64,000 nucleotides of DNA from Sclerodactyla briareus. Lineage: Eukaryota; Echinodermata; Holothuroidea; Dendrochirotida; Sclerodactylidae. Below the pieces are notes generated by a model. It was not told the DNA's origin and made no database searches. It saw nothing but the letters and a program-made list of their open reading frames with translations. Of the stretch, positions 37,181 to 49,562 are shown piece after piece; the stretch's first letter is position 1; every line of letters starts with the position of its first letter. The stretch lies in NCBI GenBank assembly GCA_026419785.1, contig JAODTK010005691.1, positions 1 to 64,000 of the forward strand, written 5' to 3'. Both the position numbers and the translations under genes were made by a program.

Positions 37181-38980
37181 GAGCCGTCAAATGGGAGAGG
37201 TGCGATGCTGAATGCAGGACACGATTAGGAGTCTATTGTGTCAAGACTAGTGTTGATTAAAGACTGAAGGAGGCTTGGGTTAAGTGTAGATTAGTTGTGT
37301 TAGCACCTCCCACATCTGACCAGACAGGCTCCGTTAATATTAATTCCAGATGATTTAGTTCATTGGACAATGAATCTGGATAGACAGTAGTATCATTTTC
37401 TCTAGCAGAAAAGTGTAATAGACCTGTCCTTTTAGCAAAATTTGATCGGGGGAACTGAACCGTATTTCTGGGCAATGTGTTAACAAACAAAGGTTTACTT
37501 TTAACCGGATTGCTTCAAATTTGTCTCAGAATTCGATTGAGTTTCCGTCACCGACCCATTCCCTGTCTAATGGCCCCAAGTATCTCCAGAGTGTGGGCTC
37601 AACAAGTGTTATTTGCGCACATCTTGTGGACGTGAAAAGCCGGGACCTGTTTACATTCCCGCGAACTTGTGAACTCTATTTTCCATTCCCGTCCCATGTT
37701 GAAAACGGATGTATTTCTTAACGTAGGGTTGTGCAATGGTATTCACATGCATTGTTAACTTCGATTATATTGCTCCAATACAGCCAAGCAGCATATAGAA
37801 CATGGGCTAGAACTGAATTTTTGATAAAAATTGACCTTTGTACTCTCCGCATGGGCACAACGGGGAAAAGTTTTTTTCTCTCTCATAGAAAAAAGTTTCT
37901 CCAGGAATTCCACTCGGTCCCGCGTCAGATCCGACAACAGTGAATAGAAAATGGGAGTTGAAAAATTAAGGAAATATGGCAACAATGTCCATTTTCATGA
38001 AATGATTTAGCGGAATCGTGAAGGGTGGTACCCATCGACGAAGGCTGATTGGAGGTGAATGTGTGAAAGTGCACACCACCGAGCAAATTTGTTTAGTAAA
38101 TAGGATATGTGAGTCCCCCTCATATGTGGTCTGGGCCGAGTTGGTGGCTGGATACTGTATAATACGCCCTCATTTTGATATGTCGTGTATAAAGGGCCCG
38201 GTCACACTCTACGTTCGGTCCGTTTCACATCCGTATATTGGTTCAGCCGAATTAATACCCGCGGGCCTATTATACGACCGGCTGGAACACCCTGCCACTG
38301 GATGGAGGACTGGATTCGCTATTTGCCAAACTCATTCCAATGTGCAAGCCTTCCCGGCGTTTTGATAATCATATATTCCTATTTATCGTTGAGTCTCCAG
38401 CGAGTTATCGTAACACTCTTATTACCCATTTTCGATATACGTCATTTAGGAATGAGTTTTTTTCGAACACTTTCGATCTTGATAAGGTATTGTGATAATG
38501 TCCTAGTATCATGACAATTTGTTTCCCACACAGACCCTCTCCTTGCCTGGTTCAGTCAGCCTGAATCTAAAAAGATCGTGTAGCAGACGATAGAAAATCG
38601 TTATAAAGTGACGCGGCCCTTACTGATGGACGTGCGACGATGTAAATCATAATAAACGGGGCCTATCAACTGTATAAACTTCATATCGTGTGATACTGTT
38701 TACAGGGTGGGCGCGGGTTGGTAAGAGAGAAAGTATGATAGGGTGGGTGGTATCATCGTTACAGGCGATTGGAGTGGCTGGTGGGGTAGGGGGTAGAGTC
38801 GGACAGGGATATGTCGTCCGCGGGATGTGGTTGAAAAGATGCATGTCGTGCATCATCTCTATCGATCAGGATTGGAATTAAAAACAAATCTTCACAGTAC
38901 TTTGTTCTGCACACACCCCATCATATTGTCCCCCCCCGTTTACGCATGGAACGCACCGTTCCTCTCCGTTCAACTTTCAC
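37181..38980. other. No recognised feature
   Basis: Several short frames of up to 115 codons show no recognisable motifs. Confidence 0.45.
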
Positions 38981-39480
38981 ACCGATGAACAGTCTCTTTA
39001 TTCTTAGTGGTCCATCTGTCGCGATTCGTCTTCGATGAGATCCACAGCCGCCCCAGCAATGTACTGCGGCTGGCTGGGCCCACCAAAGCTAGAGGTATCG
39101 TACTGGGCAGATCGACTCTCCTCGACGATGCTGTGTGTTCTCCCCAGTTCGATGAAGAGTCTAATCTTCATTCTTTATCTATCTTCTAACTTCATTCTTG
39201 TGGTTCATCTGCCGGGGTTCTTCGATGACTCCACAGGTGACGCCATTGATGACTCGAATGACGTAGCGCTCTATCTGTTCACCCAGCTCGGTGGGGGTAT
39301 TTCGCCGATCCGACCGTCACTCGGCTGTACTCTGGAGGGAGCTCATGCTAGGAACTACTGAGGCATAGCGACTCGCATTGTTAATATGATTGTTCTCTCC
39401 TCATTTCGATGAGGAGTCTATCTTCATTCTTGCTGGTTCAATCTGCCGGGGTTCTTCGATGGGATCCCCAGTCGCCCCTA
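38981..39480 (+). repeat. Irregular tandem repeat, three diverged units
   Basis: Each unit starts with a GATGA(A/G)(C/G)AGTCT string (38984, 39151, 39409) followed by ATTCTT, GGTTCATCTGCCGGGG-like sequence and TTCTTCGATG. Spacings of about 168 and 257 bases show that units have gained or lost segments. Frames across it are not conserved between units. Confidence 0.65.
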
Positions 39481-42400
39481 GACTGAGGCACAGGCTGGAT
39501 GGAGCCCATGTTATGAGTACGATCAGATCCGTGGCCTGAATTGCAAACATCTAAATATGCAATTTAAGTGGAAGGCAAATGTTGAAGAGTTGCCAACTTG
39601 CACGCATCTAGCGGACCTCGTCTATTTTTGTTGAAGTAACGGTACTTTGCGGGTTAACCGAAAATTGAATCCATTTGCGTCGGCTAAATCTTTCAGTGTG
39701 GCGCCTGAGAGGGGGGTGGGCTGGAATCTTTTAGAAGGTCGTTACCTATCTAAAGCGGTAGAGCCAGCAACGGTTAACGCGTAGCGTACAACGGGATTTA
39801 TTTTTAGGAATAAGACCTCCACATGCTGCCAACACTCTCTGGAACTTCCTTGACCTTTTTAACAGATCTGACGTGGCGCGGCAATGGTATTTTGTTGAGG
39901 CTCGGGGCATTGGAATGGTGGGCTTGTTATAATTAATTCAATCAAAATTACCCACATCTAAAAAAGTTTTGCCTAAATTTCAAGTTCATGTAGGCTTCAG
40001 TACCTCCAATTTGTTCACATTTTGGGGCATTCAATGAAAAATGTGGGCTCTCAGTAAAACATTCGGTGGAACAATCATTTCAGTTTCACTTCGCCCTTCT
40101 CGCATTTCTCCATTCTTCGCCGACTCAGTCCACTTGCCTACTGGTCTCGAGTCTATCTCAACTTCACTGACTCGATGCCTGTGATGAATGGTTTACCTTA
40201 ACATGTTTTCTATGCCACCTTGACTGTAACTGTCCTGACTATATTTTGTCGGAACTTTTGACCGCAATCCTCAGGAAAATATTTACCCTTCTTGAATAAT
40301 ATAGGCTACTGCACGGTTGTATTAAAAGTTTACAGAATAGCGAGTATGCGGTGTACCCGTTAGGGCGAACATGTAAAGTCTGTGTATAATGCCACAACCA
40401 GACAAGGAACCTGTTGGGGTCAAGCACCGCCATCACATCATATGAAGTATTAATTGCCTCATGGGCGTACCAAGACGTCAACCAGAAGTGGAATCCAAAT
40501 GGGGCAAAAGCGTTATAGTGTCACTTCCGACTACATAACATTTTCCGTTGATCTAGCAGGCGGGGATATGATGAAGGATCAGAAGGAATGTGTTTGAGGG
40601 GGGGGGGGGGTTAGTGGAACAAGCTGGCGTAGGCCGTTAGGGACGTATTTTGAGTGGAGGGAGGGGGCAGAAGTTTGACAGAAGTTCAGAAGTTGATGAC
40701 GATCTGGGGGAGAGGTCTAATCGAGGGTTGTACCATCCCCTTAGAATATGTTTGCATTTTCCGGGGGTTGACCCAGCTTCTTAGCGATGCAATGTGGGCA
40801 ATATAGCAGGTCCAAGACACTCAACTTAATTCCAGATATAAATAGGCATTCCCACATTTCCTTATATCTATGATCCTGTGCCTTTCTCTGCCAATCGAAA
40901 CGAGGGCAGTAAGATTACATCTAAATATCTCATTTTTAGAGGACCGCAGAAAGCCCCCCCTCCCACTTCGAGACAATGTTTGCATTTCGGTGCCTTAGAT
41001 GGAAAATCTGATGCATTATTTCACTCTAAACAAGTCACTTTTGTTCCAGAAGAATTACATTTTCAGAGTCCTGATGCAACTGTATTTTGTATGTACTGAG
41101 CTCCAGGGCGTAAGTAGGCTCTTCTTTGGGAGTGGTGTTGTAATTCTTACCAAAAAACAAGAGGACCGCCAAAAATAGCAATACGGGACCATTCTATTAC
41201 GAAGATTCGGCATTGTTTTTTTGTTTTTTTGCTTTGCTTTTGCCATCCTTGTTGCCCAAATTTTCACGATTTTTCGTCATTTTCGCCCTGAATTTCTCAT
41301 CTCAATTTTTTTTTGATCTCACATGTTCTGTAGATGCGACTGTTGCTTGAAATCTTGTGATGTTTTACTGCCAAATGTGAATGAGCTTTTGTTACATTTG
41401 TTATAAAAATACTTTTGCATCATCCTTCACCTGAAATTTTGTTCACTTTCGGTCTAGATAATCTCTCTACGTTTTTTTTTTTTATTAACTATTTCGGCTG
41501 TATCATTTGACCTATGGTAAACTTCTTTTGTCCGAATTGGACAGCCTCAGCAGACAATCCAGGAGCTATTTGTGTATCTTAGGTCCAAGCAGAATAATAA
41601 ATTTGCCACTAGCTATGTTAAAAAAAAATGCTTGGGGTCAATTCGCGCTATTTCCGCGAGCAATTGGTGGCGCCAGGAATTCCCCGACGGGGGAGCGGGG
41701 GGGGGGGGTCGAACAGTTCCCCGACGGGGGTTCAGGTTTCCCGACGAGCCTCACCCTTACCCCATAGGTCAAAACCTGCATTTTTGACGTTTTTCATATA
41801 TTTTTTTAATTGCTTAAAAAAAAAACCATTATGGAGGACAAGTTACTCTCAGTAGCATCCCCAATCAATCCAGCGCATCTTAGGAGAAATAGGGTTAAGG
41901 ATTCCCGATTAGCTGCACAGGAAATGCCCTGGGCACTAGGAGTATTGCGTCGTGAGAAGACACCCTTAACACACATGCAAAACAGTGGAGACGGCAGAAC
42001 GATATCATCCAACAATTGTAAATTAATCTCTCTGCAGGGGACATTTCGAAAGATATTCCATAAGGCTATGTATATTCAATATGCCCACGATTGTTAGTCT
42101 GCATGGAGATAGGAGACGGAATACGCGGTTGATCTAAACTTGAGCGAGGAACTCGGCATACCGTAACTAGATTAGGCGCGCGAAGCGCGGCGAAAATTTC
42201 AGGCTTTCAATCGTAGGAAAACACAAACCTGCGCGCAAAAAAAATCTGCCGGCAATTTTTGCTCCTTGCAACCACAGGCGGACACATAAGCGCAATTCTA
42301 AGCGGGTCAAATGAGTGAAATTGGAAAGGAAACTTCTACTGGGCTAAGCAGTCATGAAAGGAAGTCGATGTAGCGGGTAATGGTAAGATGAGTCACATGG

Positions 42401-43088
42401 GCCGGCTAATTGTGGGAAGTATTTTGCAATTTCGCCACTGTGAATGTGTGACGTGTCCAGCCTGGTCTTTAAAAGTGATCTGCGATGCCTATGCCTATTT
42501 CTAAATTCGAAGAGAGAAAGAGTATTTCGGAAGCTTACAAACGTAAATAAGCCTATTGGCAGAACAATTTCGTAAAAAGAAAAAAAAAAGTCGAAAACAT
42601 AATAGACAGCAAAACCAAAGCGCCCGAAATTTTTCGCACGTAACTCGGCTTTGATTGAAAAATTGGGCGTTTAGGGAACGTAGACCTCATTTGCTATTGC
42701 CCTAGATGTTTTCAATCACAAGCTAAATAGAGATATAACAAAAATTAGGGGCATGCGACGTCATGTCCCTCATACGCCAAAACGTGGGGGAGAGACATCT
42801 TCCCCTCCTTCGAAATGCTGCGGGGGGGGCCGAGTCCACGTCCCATGAATTGACGCCCACGCGTAATTTTCAGGGTCTTCCCCCATCGACACCCCTGATG
42901 TAATAATACCACAGCCATTGAGAAACTGAAACACCTTGTTCTGGGACCAAGTTGTCACTGTCACTTGACTCGTTATTGAATGAAAACTCGATATATTTCG
43001 CAAAAGTCATGATCTGAGTTTAGTTGCAGCGATCGAAACTGAGAAAAGAAGATTGGGAAATCTGGGGGAAAAACTTAGAAAAGTTTCG
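39481..43088. other. No recognised gene
   Basis: Long stretch with simple-sequence patches: a G run near 40601-40610, a G11 run near 41699-41709 between two CCCCGACGGGG motifs, and T runs near 41471. A 95-codon plus frame at 41810-42097 beginning after a poly(A) run shows no known motif. Confidence 0.4.
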
Positions 43089-43160
43089 TACGACGGCCAG
43101 GATTTGAACCTGGAATCACGGATTAAAAGGATGACGCTTAGACCACTAGGTACTTGCGGA
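43089..43160 (-). tRNA. tRNA-like sequence (pseudo-tRNA or tRNA-derived SINE head)
   Basis: On the minus strand the T arm is perfect: CCAGG, TTCAAAT, CCTGG (43113-43097), containing a B box GGTTCAAATCC. An A-box-like TACCTAGTGG lies at 43152-43143, at normal spacing. A TTTTAA stretch at the anticodon position suggests a Lys-like ancestor, but the anticodon stem pairs poorly and the acceptor strands do not pair. It is therefore not a functional tRNA as read. No poly(A) tail or second copy was identified to prove a SINE. Confidence 0.4.
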
Positions 43161-44608
43161 GTCCTGTACTTTATAGTCAAATAAACATTTAACCCCTTGT
43201 TCATCAAGGAATTAGACAGATTCCGGGAATAAGTATCCGAATAAGAAATTCGGGGTATGTATGGCAGCGCAGTAGGAATCAAGTATGATGAAAAACGCGT
43301 TATGTGATAAGATAGGTCCACTCGCCGTGGTAGGACGGTTTAATAGGCCTGAATAAAGTGACGTTTTCGCACAGCGGAATGAAACCTGTGGGACAAGCTT
43401 CATTCAAGTATATTTTTCCAAGTCAATCATCGTGGTCGGCTCTCGCATGTGAATCCGGGTCGTATATTCCACAGCCTTCCAGGAATTTATTAAAAATGGC
43501 TCGAAAATGTCGACTGGGAGGTCAATATTTTTGCCCTATTGCCAATATAGCATATATGCCTATTACCTGGAATAAAAAATACGCAACTGTTGTGAGCAGA
43601 CAGTCACAGAGGGCGCTTATGTCTGATTGGCTGAATGAACGGAAAGCGTATCCCCGGACCTAGGTCGTGACTCCTCGTTCGTAGTATTGTTTGACGAAAA
43701 AGGGCTGTTCTTTGCCTCCAATTTTCATGAACTGTGCCCGGTCCGAGCAGACAGAAGGATACATTTTCGGTTTGAAGATGAGATTTTATTTACTCGTGAC
43801 TATTTTTTTCCTGCTGCCCCCTAAAGGAGGAGAACAAGATGAGCAGATAAGAGTGGATGCCCCATAGTCTAATATTACCTGACGTCAAGCAAACGACATC
43901 GACGGCGATGTCATGAGACACCAAGCCACTTTTGAGATCGGGATCTGATGAAAACTTATCAAGCTTTGCAAAATATACTGGCGGTAAAGAAGAAAATCAT
44001 CAACTTTTTTGATTTGTTTTTTTCACCAATGTACGAAATGGAAATAAGATCACTTTCCTTAGTACATATATACCGAGTAGTACTCAATATAGGGCAGCTC
44101 TCGAATGCATATGATTCATGTCCTTTATATAGAAAGGCCTGTAAATACAATCTTCTATACATTTCTCAAGACCATAACTCAGCTTCTCGATCGTAGACGT
44201 GAGTGTGACTCCCCACGACGGCGGTGGAACGTATGTATCTGAGGGCTCGGCAACACGGAGCATCATGCAGTGAGAAAGGCTGAGTGGAGACCTGTAAAAA
44301 CTGGATGAATCGAACTCACTGCATCGTAGAACTAGAGAAACTAAAGAACTGAAGGAAGGGTCCACTAAATCATCTTTATCCGCGCATAATGGCGACATGT
44401 GAGAATGAGACTACATCCACTGCAATATTTCATAGATTGAAACTACGCATTGATGGGTAGGAAGTTCCTATGTGTACTCGTTTTTATAACATTTGTTGGT
44501 TAACTAAGATCACGTGCATGCTCGATATAAATAGTAAACAGGCATACCAACCAAATAATTCTATACTCATAATCATACTCAAAAGTATTATCGTTTACTC
44601 ATGCGTCT
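43161..44608. other. No recognised feature
   Basis: Intergenic; nothing recognised. Confidence 0.5.
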
Positions 44609-44900
44609 CCTTTAATAACTTTTAAAAGGTGAGCGGGAAGCGACACTGACCTACCATCTCCGGAAGTTTGTTTTGAATTGAAATCACTTAATCATATTTC
44701 GGACGTGTGGGCATTCTGTAAACGGATTGAACAATAAACCGAGCTATACCTCATTACCATTCCCTGTTTGTTATAGAGAGAGCAGTTAATGTTCGTTCAG
44801 AGGTAGCATACCCAGCTATACCCAGGTAACGTGTACTACTAACATGCGGTACTGGCAGCATCACGCATGCGTCAGTTACTGATACGGATGGTTTGTGATA
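44609..44900 (+). repeat. Dispersed repeat family C, copy 2
   Basis: CTTTAAT...AGGTGAGCGGGAAGCG, GTTTGTTTTGAATTGAA, CTTAATCATATTTCGGACGTG, GAACAATAAAC and CCCAGGTAACGTGTACTA match the other copies. The 3' part is diverged. It lies less than 70 bp from the left end of the TIR element at 44966. Confidence 0.75.
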
Positions 44901-44965
44901 GTTGGAACGAAGCAGTAAAAGTGTAGTGATTTTTCATTCGTTGCCGATGGCAAAGGAATCCATGG

Positions 44966-46463
44966 GGTCAAGGGCTATTCACACATACAATACACACATA
45001 CGATACAACGATACGATACGATACGATGAATTTATCGGACGTCGAGTTAAAAAGTGTTATTTCCAATAGTAGTGTTCACACCTGTGCGATACGATACGAT
45101 ACGATACGATGAATTTATCGGACGTCAAGTTGAAAATATTTTACTTTTTTATCGTACGATAAATTTATCGGGTGGGCGATAATTGGCGCAATGCCGTGAT
45201 AAACTTGCGTCATTCTGAAAAGAGTATGGAACGCCAAACAGGCTATTGGGGGAAGTTTGGCGTGAAAAGTGGGGTTTAGTAATTAAATAATCAAATCGGG
45301 AGTTTTGATGAATGTATTGGGTTGGTTAGTGTTAGTGACGTATCTGAGGAAGACATTGGCCTCTGCTTGAGCTTCTCGGCTAGTTGCCGCCATGCATGGG
45401 ACCTACGAAACATTTTTTTAGTTCGAAATCATGATGCCCTCCCCATATACAATAGTAGCGTGACCAGTGAGGTAATGAAGAGGGTCATATTGCGTCGGCG
45501 TCCACCAATTAACATGTGACATGCAAAGGCGGAGATATGCGGTTGGTAGTGAGTGGCCGGAGGAGGGGGTGTTGTGGCTGTTTGAGAGGGGCAAAGTAGG
45601 AGGGAGTTTCCCAGGGGGGATCGATCCACGCCTGACTTCTTGACGGGAACTTCAACCTAACCATGTTTTTTTCTGCATGCCCGAGAAGAGGCGGGATAAG
45701 AAAAAGGAGACAAACGAAATACGCTATAGGGGGGTTATAATGTCGATCTAACGCCAAGTTAATAACGTCTTGTAGGTCAGGGAGGGAAGTAGTATGGTAC
45801 ACAGGTAGAGCCGTAGGCATTATTTTTACATGCTTGTTCTGAGCAGAGTAAAAAAGCTCGCAATTTTCAGCTCCAATTGACTGAATGCTTCCTTGGCTAC
45901 CTCGCTTCACCGTATTCTTGGACACCGATGTTGATTAAGACTGGGTGTCCAACGAGAAGGTAGGCGGGGATGGTGAGGACAGCCGTCTGATTCGTGATAG
46001 TCAATTGCGCTTCCTTGGCATATGGCGCGCCTCCCGGTGGACGATCCCGTCCACCGCGTTCTGTCTTCACGAGACCCTTGGGTTAGGGTCGTCCGCCGAG
46101 GCGGCCAAGTAGCTCATGGTTTGGCGCCGCTGCGCGGGTACCTCGAGAGTTCGGGGGAATGGAAGGCTCAGGAACAAGGCTCAGCGACTAGAGAAAAGGC
46201 TGTAACTGTTTGTTGTTCGCTTTACACTGGGTCGATAAACCATTCACGCCTTGGTATTCATAAATTTTGCCCGACTAGGCTATTCCACCTCCTGGAGCGA
46301 CAAAAGGGGAAAACTTGTGCTTTTCCTCACTAAAATCCCACCACTTTCTTTCTCCTTATTTTAGGCGCGAGACTCCGATATTTATCGTACGACCTTTTTA
46401 ATCCGCACAAGTGTTAACACTCATCCGATAAATTTATCGTATCGTATCGCAAAGTGTGAAAGG
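44966..46463. mobile_element. 1.5 kb TIR element with GATAC-repeat ends (TIR-B)
   Basis: The left end carries two successive copies of TTCACAC...CGATACGATACGATACGATG, AATTTATCGGACGTC (44979 and 45073), then TTATCGTACGATAAATTTATCGG. The right end (46376-46463) is the inverted counterpart: TTTATCGTACGACC, then ATCCGATAAATTTATCG and TATCGTATCGCAAAGTGTGAA. The interior holds minus- and plus-strand frames of 138 and 103 codons without a recognised transposase motif, so it is probably a non-autonomous derivative. PIF/Harbinger is one candidate superfamily; no target-site duplication was secured. Confidence 0.7.
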
Positions 46464-46569
46464 CGCTTCACGCGGACGCGCGTATGTGCATGTGTATGCG
46501 TGTGTTGTGAAACTAACTTCCTTGTGACCCGCTATATGGTGGGTTGTTTCATATTGTTTTTGATATAGT

Positions 46570-47215
46570 CCAAAGTTAAGTTCCAGGAGAGAACGAAAGA
46601 ACCGAGAAGATGTGGGCACGATATCGGCGATTGCAAGCGATAAATAACTTCGGAGCAGGCATATAGGTTACAGATATGAAGAGGAAGAACCCTATTGCTT
46701 GTTGGCACCAGTACAGGTCAGAGAGGTCAGACACGGAAAGCCTTGGTAAACGATCAGGAGCACTGCGAGCAATATTAACTTCAAAGTACGTTGCAGATAT
46801 AAGGTGAAGAGGCCTATTGGTCTTTGTCAGTTCATGATTCCAAACCAAAATTAAGAAGGAGAACAAAACACTGTTGGTACCGGTACAGGGTAATTCAATT
46901 TGGTTAAAGAGTTCGAAACAGAACGAAAATGTGAGCACGATTTCAAGAGATTATGAACCTAAAAGTCCAAGGTAGACATATATGTTGTATATATAAAAGA
47001 AAAAAATCTCCTGTGTTTAGTACAAGTCCAAGGTCATGCAAGATGAGGAGAGGCAAAACAAACTTCTTGTGACCACGATATCAGGAACGTCCCTCTTATG
47101 GTGCATATATATAAAACCCTATTTGTGTACGGCCAGCCTAAGGTCAATTATATAAGGTAACTATAAGTTATAAACCTAAGGTAGAAACTATTTAATTATA
47201 TTTGGTTGGTGGGCC
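46570..47215. repeat. Decayed tandem array, units about 150-160 bp, block 1
   Basis: Successive degraded units share GTTACAGATATGAAGAGGAAGA-like starts, CCCTATTG, a CAC(C)AGT(T)CA or ACAAGTCCAAGGTCA string, AGAGGCAAAACA and CGATATC.GGAACG. The order recurs about four times with indels. Confidence 0.55.
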
Positions 47216-48600
47216 AGCCCAGTAGAGAGAGTCTTCCTTCCATGCCATTTCAAGGTCGCTCAAGGTGTTGCAAAAGTTTGTGTTTAGGTTAGAGTGTTAT
47301 TGCGATTCAGAAGCCTGTGAATTTTGCCGATACAATATGAAGCTGTTTGACAGATGTTCGTTACAAAATCGGATGTAATTGCAATGGCCTACAAATGTTC
47401 CTGAATGTCTTTTGCGGCGTTCGTTGGTTTGACAAGGGCTTCTTCTCACACGTAGATTTAGCAAGTGCAAATGTTTTCAGGTGTGGCAAAGCGGAATTGG
47501 ATTCCAGTGCTGCCGGTGGTTTCCCAGATTTCCCGCCTCAAGACACAGTGTAAGACACCATCTTCGAACAGCAGGTGACAGATGCAGATAATACCTAAGA
47601 GCAGTTGTTAGCGTTTAGGAATGAATATGAGAGGGAATACCCACTTACGATTCTTCACGGGAGGGATTCTCGAAATCAAGGAAGGCTTATTCCTATAGCA
47701 TCATTTCGATTCCAACTAAGATGTTGGGGGGGGGGGGATGAAAAATGGGAGGAATTTCCCTTCTTCAAATATTTTGTGGAAGAGATTATCTTTAAGAAAT
47801 CTTTCAAAAAGTCCAAATTTGACTATCCCACTCTCGAACCCGCGAGCACTGGTAACAAGTATGACGTGATAGCTCGGTGGAAAAGTTCATTCAGTCGCGT
47901 GAGATATTGGTCATAACCACCTATAATCCCAAACTGGTCCATTGATATGATGACCCAGGCCCGGTGAATCATTTTACAGAAAGAGAGAGAGAGAGAAAAA
48001 GAAAAAGATGGGACGTCATTATGTTAACAACGCTGACAGAAGAGACCACCCAAGCCGATTTGAAGACATTTGCGTCGCACCGGACAGCAAACTGAACATT
48101 TCCTTCGCATATTCTGCTTGTATGCATAGCCGTACGTGGGCTGAAAGGGCTGAAAATGGGATCATCGGGTGTTTTGGTTAGCGCCAGTCAATCATCAGGT
48201 TCGATGTTAAACTACATGGAGAAATCATTGGGTGTTGTACAGTGAGTATATTTATTGTAAAACATGCACACAAATATTAGAGGTAGACAAAACAAGCAGT
48301 ATTGTGTAAATAACACTGAGTCACGCACTCGGGACACCTATTCGTTTAGAGTACTCGTAGTAAGAATACACACTCTTTTTACCCCAAAGCTCTACCACTT
48401 GTGAAGGCTGAAGGGGATGGTAGGGGGAAGGGGTATGGAATTTGGGAGAAACCTGCAATTTCAGATCAGCAAAGGGTATATTTATTGTGTTATAGCTGTG
48501 TGTGTATGTTTTTCTTTGGTGTGTAAGTGTACATGTGTACCGTGTGTGAACAAGATATATGAATAATGCAAGCATAAGTCGAGTCGAAACTAGACATGTA
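47216..48600. other. No recognised gene
   Basis: A G10 run lies near 47727-47737 and a GAGAGAGAGAGA stretch at 47981-47996. Frames of up to 121 codons show no motifs. Confidence 0.45.
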
Positions 48601-49165
48601 TATTGTTTTTTCCGTACATCAAGTTGAAGGTCATTCAAGGTCAAGAGAGGACAAATCACTTTTATTATGATGTTTGCAGAAGGCACGTGTTTATCAAGTT
48701 TAGGTTACAGATACGGAAACCCCCATTATTTCACAGCAGTGGCGTACCGAGAGATTTGTCTGGAGGGGAGGAGGGTTTGAGGTCGGGACTCAAGGGAAGT
48801 GCGCCCTCATTTATAGCCTCAACCTCGCTATTGGCAAAGAAGTGTAATATTATGGCCTTACTAGAATGTTCCACAGTCCAGTTCGAGGTCATTGGATGAC
48901 ACGGGAAAGCAAATTTTGAAGAAAAAAAACATGATATCTGGAGAACGAAGAATATACAGGTCCAAATTGAGCCGCAAGTATAGGTTGCAGATATGACAAG
49001 GATGGACTCCATCGTTTGGGGGAAGAGTAGAAATATTCAAGTTCAAATGCTACAAAGGCTCGTAGTCTATAATCACATCAAATTGGTTGGTTGGATGATG
49101 ACTGCAAACAAAGAGGGAAAGAGCCCTTACTATTATTTTTCACCAGTTCAGAGCCGCCGAAAGTG
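48601..49165. repeat. Decayed tandem array, block 2
   Basis: Units resemble block 1: AAGGTCATTCAAGGTCAAGAG and GGTTACAGATACGGAAA before, and TTCGAGGTCATTGG, GATATCTGGAGAACG and GGTTGCAGATATGACAAGG after, an inserted CAGTGGCG-type element at 48737-48846. Confidence 0.6.
48737..48846 (+). mobile_element. CAGTGGCGTACC element, 5' fragment
   Basis: Starts CAGTGGCGTACCGAGAGATT and matches the 57733 copy through GAGGTCGGGAC, AGTGCGCCCTCA and TTGGCAAA, then stops; the right end is missing. It sits inside the decayed tandem array, so it inserted after the array formed. Confidence 0.65.
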
Positions 49166-49373
49166 TTGATGTGATACAAATATGACAAAGAATCACACCA
49201 TACTCTTTTGTTGTTAGGTCCTTGTATTCAGAGTACAACGACCGAGCAACAGATTGACTGACAGAGGTGGAAAGAGACCAAGTGGAAAGCCCCGACCTCA
49301 ATGTGAGGTTCTAGCGTGTTGCCTCGTCGAGTCATTACTCACTACCCCCCACTCACTCCCTAAATCAATCACG
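49166..49373. other. No recognised feature
   Basis: Short intergenic stretch between the tandem array and the MITE. Confidence 0.5.
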
Positions 49374-49562
49374 CACTCTCAAAAATGGTGTGTAACTAGC
49401 ACACCTATACCGGTCATTCCCGTATATTGTGTAAATCTACACAATTTGTGTATTTTTTTCGCACAACCATCACACAGTGTTGTGTAATATCGTACACAAC
49501 ACCGGGATAGGTGTGCTAGTTACACAGCCTTGTGTAAATTATACACAGCATTTTTGAGAGTG
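49374..49562. mobile_element. 189-bp MITE, CACTCTCAAAAATG termini
   Basis: The left end CACTCTCAAAAATGGTGTGT is mirrored at the right by CAGCATTTTTGAGAGTG. Further inside, TAACTAGCACACCTATACC pairs with GGATAGGTGTGCTAGTTAC, so the element is nearly one long hairpin. The CACT start and internal TGTGT richness fit a CACTA/EnSpm-type MITE; the matching target-site duplication was not evident. Confidence 0.85.

Noticed and set aside
44990..45180. CRISPR-like regular repeats of CGATA units
   Set aside because: Pentanucleotide microsatellite and element ends in an animal genome; no spacers.
45509..45925. 138-codon minus frame as transposase of the TIR-B element
   Set aside because: No DDE-type or DNA-binding motif could be identified.
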